Shown piece after piece: positions 51,735 through 59,587 of a DNA stretch of 64,000 nucleotides. The stretch is from Paenibacillus agri (lineage in GTDB: Bacteria; Bacillota; Bacilli; Paenibacillales; Paenibacillaceae). Where the stretch lies: contig NZ_JABWCS010000217.1 of the NCBI RefSeq assembly GCF_013359945.1, positions 165,812 through 229,811 on the forward strand, given 5' to 3'. Under the pieces are notes generated by a model that worked only from the letters and a program-made list of their open reading frames with translations, ran no database searches and had not been told where the DNA came from. The position numbers and the translations under genes are program-made. Each line of letters begins with the position of its first letter. Position 1 is the first letter of the stretch.

Positions 51735-53081
51735 GTGGACAGCCATACTTCCGAATTATGGCAGCAAATATTATCAATCATCCAATCCAAACTGAGCAAG
51801 CCGAGTTTCGATACCTGGTTTAAGGCAACCAAAGCGTTAACCTTCAACCAACAGTCACTCATTATCTCGGCTCCGACAACATTCGCAGTAGAATGGCTGG
51901 AAAGTCGCTACACCAAGCTGGTGGGAGCTACAGTTATGGAAGTTACCGGGCAACAAGTGGATGTCAAATTCGTCATTGAGGAGAATAAGCCGGCTGAGCT
52001 GATTATTCAGCAGTCTGCCCCATCCCCTGCCGTATCGCGCGAAGAAGCGCAGACCCATCTGCTCAACCCCAAATATACCTTTGACACATTCGTCATCGGT
52101 TCGGGCAACCGTTTTGCCCACGCAGCTTCGCTGGCCGTCGCCGAGGCGCCGGCCAAAGCCTACAACCCCTTGTTCCTGTACGGCGGAGTGGGTCTCGGAA
52201 AAACCCACCTGATGCATGCGATCGGCCATTACGTGCTGGAGCATAACCCCAATAACAAGGTTATTTATATTTCCTCCGAGAAATTCACGAATGAGTTCAT
52301 TAACTCCATCCGTGACAACCGTGGGGAAAGCTTCCGCAACAAATACCGCAACGTAGACATCCTGCTTATTGACGACATTCAATTCCTGGCCGGCAAAGAA
52401 TCGACGCAGGAGGAATTCTTCCATACATTCAACGCCCTGCATGAAGAGCGCAAACAAATCATTATTTCCAGTGACCGACCGCCAAAAGAAATCCCGACTC
52501 TCGAGGAACGGCTGCGTTCCAGGTTCGAATGGGGTCTTATTACGGATATTCAGCCGCCGGATCTGGAGACACGGATCGCGATTTTGCGTAAAAAGGCGAA
52601 AGCGGAGAACCTCGACATCCCTAATGAAGCGATGATGTACATTGCTAACCAGATTGATACGAACATTCGCGAACTGGAAGGCGCGCTGATTCGGGTCGTG
52701 GCCTATTCTTCCTTGACCAATCAGGATGTCACCACCCATCTGGCAGCGGAAGCGCTGAAGGATATCATTCCGTCCAGCCGTCCGAAGATGATTACCATCG
52801 GTGATATTCAGCAAAAAGTCGGTGAATACTACAATTTGCGCCTGGAGGACTTCAAGGCACGCAAACGCACGAAAGCCGTAGCTTTCCCGCGCCAGATCGC
52901 CATGTATCTCTCTCGTGAATTAACAGACTATTCCTTGCCCAAGATCGGTGAAGCATTCGGGGGACGTGACCATACGACAGTTATTCATGCACACGAGAAA
53001 ATAACGCAATCACTAAAGGTCGATCAGGAGCTGTACAAAGTGGTAAATAATCTTGCGGAGAAAATTAAAAATCCTTCATAA
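51735..53081 (+). CDS. dnaA: Chromosomal replication initiator DnaA
   Basis: This 448-residue AAA+ initiator has an N-terminal DnaB-loading domain, Walker A GGVGLGKTHLMH, Walker B ILLIDDIQFLAGKE, sensor II in domain III and the DNA-binding domain IV signature GEAFGGRDHTTVIHAHEKI. It melts oriC and recruits helicase. It starts at GTG 51735, 9 nt after AAGGAG. A 319-residue frame on the opposite strand is a shadow. Confidence 0.98.
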   Translation: MDSHTSELWQQILSIIQSKLSKPSFDTWFKATKALTFNQQSLIISAPTTFAVEWLESRYTKLVGATVMEVTGQQVDVKFVIEENKPAELIIQQSAPSPAVSREEAQTHLLNPKYTFDTFVIGSGNRFAHAASLAVAEAPAKAYNPLFLYGGVGLGKTHLMHAIGHYVLEHNPNNKVIYISSEKFTNEFINSIRDNRGESFRNKYRNVDILLIDDIQFLAGKESTQEEFFHTFNALHEERKQIIISSDRPPKEIPTLEERLRSRFEWGLITDIQPPDLETRIAILRKKAKAENLDIPNEAMMYIANQIDTNIRELEGALIRVVAYSSLTNQDVTTHLAAEALKDIIPSSRPKMITIGDIQQKVGEYYNLRLEDFKARKRTKAVAFPRQIAMYLSRELTDYSLPKIGEAFGGRDHTTVIHAHEKITQSLKVDQELYKVVNNLAEKIKNPS

Positions 53082-53095
53082 GAGGAATACAGAGC

Positions 53096-53189
53096 CTATA
53101 CACAATCTATACACATGTGGGTAGGCTTAATTTTATGCGGCTTTCGAAGGTTATCCACATATTAGACGCCCCTACTACTAATACTATTA
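53096..53189. other. oriC part 2: basal unwinding element after dnaA
   Basis: Two CTATACACA boxes (53096, 53107) and one perfect TTATCCACA (53151-53159) precede a short GC block (GACGCCC) and a run of triplets CTA-CTA-CTA-ATA-CTA-TTA (53172-53189). Read on the complement these are GAT/AAT-like DnaA-trio units, the same order as the Bacillus origin unwinding element. AT-rich DNA follows up to dnaN. Confidence 0.75.
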
Positions 53190-53276
53190 AATAACTATAA
53201 TAATTCATCATCTATAAACGGTGTGAACAACTCACTGCATAACGCAACTTCCCAATTTTCAGCTAGGAGTGAAATC

Positions 53277-54419
53277 ATGAAAATAAGCATTCTCAAAAAC
53301 GAACTCAACGAATCCATTGGACATGTATCCAAAGCGATCTCCAGCAGAACGACTATTCCCATTCTGACCGGGATTAAGCTGGAAGTTACCCATCAAGGCG
53401 TAACTTTGACAGCAAGCGACACCGATATTTCCATCCAGTCGTTTATTCCTGCCGAGAATGATAGCCATACCATCGTAAAAGTTGAGCAGCCAGGTAGCGT
53501 TGTGCTTCCAGCTAAATTTTTCGTCGAAATCATCAAGAAATTGCCGTCCAAAGAAATCCACATGGAGGTCAAAGAAGGCTTCCAAACCTATATTTCCTCT
53601 GGTTCTACCGAGATTCAGATCGTAGGACTGGACCCGGAAGAATTCCCGGTGCTGCCGAACATCGAAGAAAATGATATGATCTCTATCCCGGGCGATTTGC
53701 TCAAAAATATGATCAAGCAGACGGCATTCTCCATTTCCACTCAGGAAACGACACCGATTCTTACGGGAATTCTCTGGAATTTGAGCGATAACGAGTTCAA
53801 GTTCACCGCTACAGACCGTCACCGGCTCGCTACCCGGGCAGCCCATTTGGAGGGAACAGAGAATGTTCATTTTGGCAATGTTGTTATAGCCGGTAAAACG
53901 TTGAACGAGCTGAGCAAAATCATCCCTGACCAAAATATGCTGGTGGATATTGTCGTAGCCGATAACCAGGTTCTCTTCAAAATCGACAAAGTGCTGTTCT
54001 ATTCCCGCATCTTGGACGGTATTTATCCGGATACTTCTAGAATTATTCCAACGGCATACAAAACAGAACTAACTTTGGACACAAAAAAATTAAGCGAGTC
54101 CATTGACCGTGCTTATTTGCTGTCCCGTGAGGAAAAAACGAACATTGTCCGCATGCAGACCCTGGATCAGGGCGGTATCGAAATTTCCTCCAGTTCCTCA
54201 GAGCTGGGTAAAGTGCGTGAAGAGCTGGAGACTATTGATTTTAAAGGGGAACCTCTCAAAATCTCGTTCAACTCCAAATATATGCTGGATGTGCTCAAAG
54301 TTATCGAAAGCGAGCAGCTTGTCATTGCCTTCACCGGAATGATGAGTCCGATTATTTTGCGTCCGCTGGATGACAGCCGCAGCATGTATGTGATTTTGCC
54401 ATATCGTACGACTAACTAA
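53277..54419 (+). CDS. dnaN: DNA polymerase III sliding clamp (beta subunit)
   Basis: This 380-residue clamp begins MKISILKNELNESIGHVSKA and has three repeated clamp domains; the C-terminus ends MYVILPYRTTN, the usual clamp tail. It tethers polymerase to DNA. ATG 53277 is preceded by TAGGAGTG; the frame opens at 53223 inside the AT-rich origin region without a site. Confidence 0.97.
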   Translation: MKISILKNELNESIGHVSKAISSRTTIPILTGIKLEVTHQGVTLTASDTDISIQSFIPAENDSHTIVKVEQPGSVVLPAKFFVEIIKKLPSKEIHMEVKEGFQTYISSGSTEIQIVGLDPEEFPVLPNIEENDMISIPGDLLKNMIKQTAFSISTQETTPILTGILWNLSDNEFKFTATDRHRLATRAAHLEGTENVHFGNVVIAGKTLNELSKIIPDQNMLVDIVVADNQVLFKIDKVLFYSRILDGIYPDTSRIIPTAYKTELTLDTKKLSESIDRAYLLSREEKTNIVRMQTLDQGGIEISSSSSELGKVREELETIDFKGEPLKISFNSKYMLDVLKVIESEQLVIAFTGMMSPIILRPLDDSRSMYVILPYRTTN

Positions 54420-54437
54420 ATTCACTGTTCACGAGCC

Positions 54438-54542
54438 TGTGGATAAGTGGTGGAAAGGATAAAAATCATGAGAAAAATACTTATCCACAGTGGATATATT
54501 AAGCTGGATCAATTTCTGAAACTGTCGGATTGTGTATCCACA
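54438..54542. other. DnaA-box cluster at the start of yaaA
   Basis: Two perfect boxes in opposite orientation (TGTGGATAA 54438-54446 and TTATCCACA 54481-54489) and a one-mismatch GTATCCACA (54534-54542) lie between dnaN and the first third of yaaA. It is a third cluster in the origin region. It may titrate DnaA or control yaaA-recF. Confidence 0.7.
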
Positions 54543-54695
54543 GGGGGAATGGCCAAGGCCTTGTTGCAGGAAGGACTAGTCTTGGTCAATGGAGAGAAGG
54601 AAGAACGCCGGGGCAGAAAGCTCTATCCGGGTGATCGTATCGAAGTGCAGGATGAAGGCACGTTCGAGGTCATTGGCGGCGAAGTGCAGAAATAA
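54468..54695 (+). CDS. yaaA: S4-domain RNA-binding protein YaaA
   Basis: This 75-residue S4-like protein (MRKILIHSGYIKLDQFLKLS) has KLDQFLKLSDCVSTGGMAKA and LVNGEKEERRGRKLYPGDRI, typical of YaaA between dnaN and recF. In Bacillus the homologue helps late assembly of the 50S subunit. ATG 54468 is 8 nt after AAAGGA. Two DnaA boxes flank its start and one overlaps its coding sequence. Confidence 0.92.
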   Translation: MRKILIHSGYIKLDQFLKLSDCVSTGGMAKALLQEGLVLVNGEKEERRGRKLYPGDRIEVQDEGTFEVIGGEVQK

Positions 54696-54719
54696 GAGGG
54701 GGGACCCCCTAGTGATCAG

Positions 54720-54746
54720 AGCGGCTCTTCGGAGTCGCTTTTTTGA
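54720..54746 (+). terminator. Terminator after yaaA
   Basis: A GCGGCTC/GAGTCGC stem with a small loop is followed by TTTTTT. A GC-rich palindrome (GGGGGGACCCCCT) lies just before it. recF probably has its own promoter or depends on readthrough. Confidence 0.6.
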
Positions 54747-54928
54747 GTCCAAAGAACGGCTAGTATTTGCGAGACTACAACAATCAGTGTTTTTGGTATA
54801 AAATAAAGCTTTAGGGCATTTTACGCTCGTGGAAGCTTCATACGATCTTGGACCACATGATTTTCGCTTAAGAAATAAGCTTTGTAGCATAAACTCCACG
54901 CCTGTGGGGTCTTGGGAGGAACCATTTC

Positions 54929-56047
54929 GTGTTTGTTAAAAATATCGGCCTGCAGCATTATCGCAATTACGGGCTGCTGCGTCTGGAAAGCCTGGGGGAT
55001 GTCAATCTGATCCTCGGTCAGAACGCCCAAGGCAAAACAAACCTCATGGAGGCCTTGTTCGTCCTGGCGATGACCAAAAGCCACCGCACCTCCAAGGATC
55101 GTGAGCTAATCTCGTTCGATGCCCCGAGCGGCAGTGCGCAGATCTATGCCGAGATTCAGCGCAAATACGGAGATCTGAAGCTTGAGCTCAGTCTCTCTGC
55201 CCAAGGGAAGAAGGCGAAGGTCAACGGTCTGGAGCAGCGCCGGCTGAGTGAGTTCGTAGGATCGCTCAATGTGGTGATGTTTGCTCCGGAGGACCTGGAG
55301 ATTGTCAAAGGTACACCGGGTATTCGCCGCCGTTTCCTCGATATGGAGATCGGACAGGTGCAGCCAGGCTATTTGTTTCACCTGCAGCAGTACCAGAAGA
55401 TTCTGGTGCAAAGAGGTAATCTGCTGAAGCAATTATGGGGCAAGCCCGCCGGCGGAACAGAGATGCTGGAGATCTGGGATGCCCAACTTGTAGAGCATGG
55501 TGTTAAAATCGTCAAAAAAAGGAAAGAATTCATAAAGAAGCTGCAGATCTGGGCGGAAAGCATCCACAAGGGAATTACAAATGGCGGGGAAGAGCTAAAA
55601 TTGCACTACGTGCCCTCTTTTGGCGAGAGAGAGGAAGAAGATGAAGCTGTCTTATTAGACAATTTTATGTTAAAGTTATCACAAACGAGAGAGCAGGAAA
55701 TCAGGCGCGGCATGACGCTGACGGGTCCCCATCGGGATGACCTGTCCTTTTTTATCAACGGACGTGAAGCCCAGGTCTACGGGTCCCAGGGACAGCAGCG
55801 CACGACAGCCCTGTCGCTCAAGCTGGCGGAAATCGAGCTGATCCATGAGGAGATCGGGGAGTATCCTGTGCTGCTTCTTGATGATGTGCTATCTGAGCTT
55901 GATCCTTATCGCCAGACTCAGCTTATTGAAACCTTTCAAAGCAAGGTACAGACATTCATTACCGCTACGGGAATTGAAGGTCTGCATGCCGATAAATTAA
56001 AAGGCGCAAGCCTATATCATGTCCGTGACGGACAAGTGGAGCTATAA
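54929..56047 (+). CDS. recF: DNA replication and repair protein RecF
   Basis: This 372-residue ABC-type ATPase helps load RecA at gaps. It has Walker A LGQNAQGKTNLMEAL, a signature region YGSQGQQRTTALSLK and Walker B VLLLDDVLSELD. It starts at GTG 54929, 10 nt after GGGAGG. It is followed by remB after 16 bp. Confidence 0.97.
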   Translation: MFVKNIGLQHYRNYGLLRLESLGDVNLILGQNAQGKTNLMEALFVLAMTKSHRTSKDRELISFDAPSGSAQIYAEIQRKYGDLKLELSLSAQGKKAKVNGLEQRRLSEFVGSLNVVMFAPEDLEIVKGTPGIRRRFLDMEIGQVQPGYLFHLQQYQKILVQRGNLLKQLWGKPAGGTEMLEIWDAQLVEHGVKIVKKRKEFIKKLQIWAESIHKGITNGGEELKLHYVPSFGEREEEDEAVLLDNFMLKLSQTREQEIRRGMTLTGPHRDDLSFFINGREAQVYGSQGQQRTTALSLKLAEIELIHEEIGEYPVLLLDDVLSELDPYRQTQLIETFQSKVQTFITATGIEGLHADKLKGASLYHVRDGQVEL

Positions 56048-56063
56048 AGAGCGGAGGAAGAAG

Positions 56064-56312
56064 ATGTATATTCATTTGGGCGGGGAAAAGATCATCCGGT
56101 CGTCAGAGCTGATTGCTATATTTGATATTTCGATTGAGAAATCTTCCAAGGTATCGAAACAGTTCGTCATTCAGTCCCAGCAGGATAAGAAGCTGGTTCG
56201 GATTGGTGAAGAGGAAGCGAAATCTATTGTCGTAACCAAGAATAGCGTGTACTACTCCCCCATTTCCTCCTCCACTCTCAAGAAAAGAGCCAAAATGCTG
56301 TTGGAAATATAG
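56064..56312 (+). CDS. remB: Extracellular matrix regulator RemB (YaaB, DUF370)
   Basis: This 82-residue protein (MYIHLGGEKIIRSSELIAIF) belongs to the RemB/YaaB family. In Bacillus RemA and RemB activate biofilm matrix genes; RemB position between recF and gyrB is conserved. ATG 56064 is preceded by GCGGAGG. No other matrix gene is in the window. Confidence 0.9.
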   Translation: MYIHLGGEKIIRSSELIAIFDISIEKSSKVSKQFVIQSQQDKKLVRIGEEEAKSIVVTKNSVYYSPISSSTLKKRAKMLLEI

Positions 56313-56359
56313 CTCTACCGCAGTAACAAAGAGATAATCTGAAAGAAGTAGGTGAAGGC

Positions 56360-58270
56360 ATGTCAATGAATCAACCGACATATGATGAGAGCCAGATTCA
56401 GGTACTAGAAGGGCTGGAAGCGGTTCGGAAACGCCCGGGCATGTACATCGGCTCTACAAGCGCTAAAGGTCTGCATCATTTGGTGTGGGAGGTCGTAGAT
56501 AACAGTATCGACGAGGCGCTGGCAGGTTATTGCGACCGGATTCAAGTGATTATACACGAGGATAACAGCATCACCGTTATCGACAACGGGCGGGGAATCC
56601 CTGTAGGGGAGAACACAAAGCTCAAGAAGTCGACGCTTGAAGTGGTTATGACTGTACTGCATGCTGGCGGTAAATTCGGCGGCGGAGGATATAAGGTATC
56701 CGGCGGTCTGCACGGCGTGGGTATCTCCGTAGTAAACGCCTTGTCCGAGAGAGTTGTGGTGTCTGTTAAACGTGAAGGTCATATTCACCAGCAAGAATAC
56801 AGACGCGGCGTTCCGCAGTACGATATCAAGATTACAGGTGATACGGAAGAGACAGGTACGACAACTACGTTCCATCCGGATCCTGAGATTTTCACGGAGA
56901 CTACAATCTTTGAATATACGACGCTGCTTACCCGTATTCGTGAGCTGGCTTTCCTGAACAAGGGAATTGAGCTTTCGCTGACAGATGAGCGCACTGGCGT
57001 GTCCAATGCCTTCAGATACGATGGCGGTATTGTGGAGTACGTGAAATACCTGAATGAGAAAAAAGAAGCGTTGCACGAGGATCCTATCTACGTAGAAGGC
57101 TCACGCGATATGATCCAGGTTGAAGTCGCGCTGCAATATAACGATTCCTACACCGAGAATATTTATTCTTTTGCTAATAATATTAATACACATGAGGGCG
57201 GAACCCACGAATCAGGCTTCAAGAGCGCCTTGACGCGTATTATCAACGATTATGCCCGTAAATCCGGTGTGATCAAGGATGGCAATTCCAATCTGACCGG
57301 GGACGATGTGCGTGAAGGCCTGACGGCGATTATTTCCGTTAAAATCCCTGAGCCTCAGTTCGAGGGTCAAACCAAGACCAAGCTCGGCAACAGTGAAGTT
57401 CGCGGTATTGTGGAATCTCTGTTCGGAGAAAAGCTTCAGGAATTCCTGGAGGAGAATCCGGCAGTATCCCGCCGTGTACTGGAGAAATCACTGCAGGCTT
57501 CACGTGCCCGTGAAGCTGCGCGTAAAGCGCGTGAGCTGACTCGCCGTAAGAGTGCGCTTGAAGTCAGTGCCCTGCCTGGTAAGCTGGCAGACTGTTCGTC
57601 CAAGGACGCTTCCATCAGTGAGCTGTACATCGTCGAAGGTGACTCTGCCGGTGGATCGGCCAAACAGGGCCGGGACCGTCATTTCCAGGCGATCCTGCCG
57701 CTGCGCGGTAAAATCCTGAACGTAGAGAAAGCTCGTCTGGATCGTATTTTGTCCAATGCTGAGATTCGGGCAATCATTACCGCTTTGGGTACGGGCATCG
57801 GGGACGACTTCGATCTGTCCAAAGCACGTTACCACAAAGTCGTTATTATGACCGATGCGGACGTTGACGGAGCTCACATCAGAACTTTGCTACTGACGTT
57901 CTTCTACCGGTACATGCGGAAATTGGTAGACGCGGGGTATATCTATATCGCTCAGCCGCCGCTCTTTAAGATTGAGCGCAACAAGGTTGTACGTTATGCC
58001 AGCACCGAAAAAGAGCGTGATGAGATCATTGCCGCTTTCGGAGAGAACGTGAAAGTCAATGTCCAGCGCTATAAAGGTCTGGGCGAGATGAATGCAGAGC
58101 AGCTTTGGGATACAACTATGGATCCTGAGAGCCGGACGATGCTGCAAGTCACGATTGAAGATGCGATACTGGCTGACAGCATTTTCGATACGCTGATGGG
58201 CGACAATGTCGAGCCGCGGCGTGACTTTATTCAAGAACATGCCAAGTCCGTCAAGAACCTTGACGTATAG
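56360..58270 (+). CDS. gyrB: DNA gyrase subunit B
   Basis: This 636-residue subunit provides the gyrase ATPase: GHKL motifs EVVDNSIDEA and NGRGIPVG, the lid GGGGYKVSGGLHGVGIS-like region, TOPRIM with EGDSAGGSAKQGRDR and DADVDGAHI, and the C-terminal ENPAV..MDPESRTM part. With GyrA it introduces negative supercoils. The ATG at 56360 follows AGGTGAAGGC. A gene on the opposite strand separates it from gyrA. Confidence 0.98.
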   Translation: MSMNQPTYDESQIQVLEGLEAVRKRPGMYIGSTSAKGLHHLVWEVVDNSIDEALAGYCDRIQVIIHEDNSITVIDNGRGIPVGENTKLKKSTLEVVMTVLHAGGKFGGGGYKVSGGLHGVGISVVNALSERVVVSVKREGHIHQQEYRRGVPQYDIKITGDTEETGTTTTFHPDPEIFTETTIFEYTTLLTRIRELAFLNKGIELSLTDERTGVSNAFRYDGGIVEYVKYLNEKKEALHEDPIYVEGSRDMIQVEVALQYNDSYTENIYSFANNINTHEGGTHESGFKSALTRIINDYARKSGVIKDGNSNLTGDDVREGLTAIISVKIPEPQFEGQTKTKLGNSEVRGIVESLFGEKLQEFLEENPAVSRRVLEKSLQASRAREAARKARELTRRKSALEVSALPGKLADCSSKDASISELYIVEGDSAGGSAKQGRDRHFQAILPLRGKILNVEKARLDRILSNAEIRAIITALGTGIGDDFDLSKARYHKVVIMTDADVDGAHIRTLLLTFFYRYMRKLVDAGYIYIAQPPLFKIERNKVVRYASTEKERDEIIAAFGENVKVNVQRYKGLGEMNAEQLWDTTMDPESRTMLQVTIEDAILADSIFDTLMGDNVEPRRDFIQEHAKSVKNLDV

Positions 58271-58303
58271 GCTGAACAAGAATAACAAGTATTAGTAATA
58301 CAG

Positions 58304-58356
58304 AAACCTCCGGTTGCTATTCCGCTCGGAATAAGCAGGCCGGAGGTTTTCTTTTT
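58304..58356. terminator. Bidirectional terminator between gyrB and the YheC/D gene
   Basis: An AAACCTCCGG/CCGGAGGTTT stem encloses a second inner hairpin (TATTCCG/CGGAATA) and is followed by TTCTTTTTT on the plus strand. On the minus strand T-rich sequence follows too. Confidence 0.75.
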
Positions 58357-58378
58357 TAGACAATGATCATAAAAGATA

Positions 58379-59233
58379 TCAGAGTGCCTTGCGACGGGAG
58401 GAAACAGTGCCCTCGGATTTCTTGAGTCTTCCGTAGGCGACGGCATAACGGTGGATTCTGCGATAAATGGATTTGTCGGGGAACATCTTGAATACGATGA
58501 TGGAGGGGAGGGTGTTCACCTCCAGGAGCCACATGTTATGGTGCTGGTCCAGAGCGACATCCAGGCCGATTTCTTTAATACCGGGATAGGATAACTCAAG
58601 CTGGCCTGCAATCTGCACACCAAGCTGCTTCAATTGCTGGATGGCGGTGCTGGACTCAGAGGGGGTCATATGCTCCTTAAATAAAGTATTTACCTGGAAA
58701 ATGCGCCCTCCGTTGTGATAGTTGGTCACAATTTTATGCGGCGCTGCGACCCGGCCAAGCATTCCGGTGGTTTCCCAGGTACCGATCGGCGTTTTCTGGG
58801 CCAGCACCCGCAGGTCGAATGGGCGGTCATGATGACGGAGCAGATCGATTCCTTTTTGAATCAGATAGAATTTCCCCTGTGTTCGCCCTAATATAGCTTC
58901 GTGCAGTTCCTGGGGGGAAGCGAAAATTTGTGCTGTTTTGTTGTAACGCAGAATATACATCGTTTTCTCTTCCTTCCGAACCGCCTTGCGATCTTCGCTG
59001 CCGTCCGCCTGAATGCTGGGCGCCAGGGAGACCAATCGCTGTTCGGCTCTCATCACGCCGCTGCCGTATGTTCCGCGGTCAGGCTTAACATACACTGTTG
59101 CGTGCACGGCGAGCATTTCTACAAGTGTTGAGAAATTGTATTTGCGAGTGTCAGGAATGTAATTCGATAATGTGGGATTGAGAAGGATTGCATTTGTTTT
59201 GGCCCATTTGCTGGAGACTCGTTGAATTTTCAT
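58379..59233 (-). CDS. YheC/YheD-family ATP-grasp protein (spore-coat associated)
   Basis: This 284-residue protein has the YheC/D ATP-grasp pattern: KPDRGTYGSGVM (nucleotide-binding lysine), FYLIQKGIDLL, RPFDLRVLAQK and GLDVALDQHHNMWLLEVNT with the metal-binding Glu and Asn. Family members are found with endospore coats, but the product ligated is unknown. It is inserted on the opposite strand between gyrB and gyrA, which are adjacent in Bacillus. GGAGGAGAAAG precedes ATG 59233. Confidence 0.85.
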   Translation of the reverse strand: MKIQRVSSKWAKTNAILLNPTLSNYIPDTRKYNFSTLVEMLAVHATVYVKPDRGTYGSGVMRAEQRLVSLAPSIQADGSEDRKAVRKEEKTMYILRYNKTAQIFASPQELHEAILGRTQGKFYLIQKGIDLLRHHDRPFDLRVLAQKTPIGTWETTGMLGRVAAPHKIVTNYHNGGRIFQVNTLFKEHMTPSESSTAIQQLKQLGVQIAGQLELSYPGIKEIGLDVALDQHHNMWLLEVNTLPSIIVFKMFPDKSIYRRIHRYAVAYGRLKKSEGTVSSRRKAL

Positions 59234-59587
59234 CTTTCTCCTCCTTAAAGGTTATATGCAGGTACTGCTCCTTAGAGTCTTGCTTGCAGAACTCCTTAGG
59301 GAGCTTAATCTCCTGTGGCCTGAAATTTCAGGACAAGCTCTTTAAACAATGGTATAATACAAGGATATGGGATTATGCTTTATTGGACGAACATGGAACG
59401 ATTAAAGCTATCTTTCTCTCTATACAGTCTATGTGTGGAGGGCGTTCGCGGACAGGGCATATACCCTTACAGGAACAAAAGAAATCAGGTTTAAAAGATA
59501 AAAGGCTATTATGTTTAATTGTGCTACTTTTGTGAAAGTAATATAATAAAGGGTAGCGGTTTTTTAACTGAAGGAGGTCCAGCACTC
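59234..59587. other. Divergent region upstream of gyrA
   Basis: These 354 bp separate the YheC/D gene from gyrA. Two plus-strand promoters are proposed: an extended -10 TGGTATAAT (TATAAT 59353-59358) with AGGACA 17 bp upstream, and TATAAT at 59542-59547 with TTGTGC 17 bp upstream. The second would give a leader of about 35 nt. Two start sites would let gyrA respond to supercoiling, which I infer only. Confidence 0.45.

Noticed and set aside
51855..52814. 319-codon minus-strand frame
   Set aside because: It is antisense to dnaA and has no start signal.
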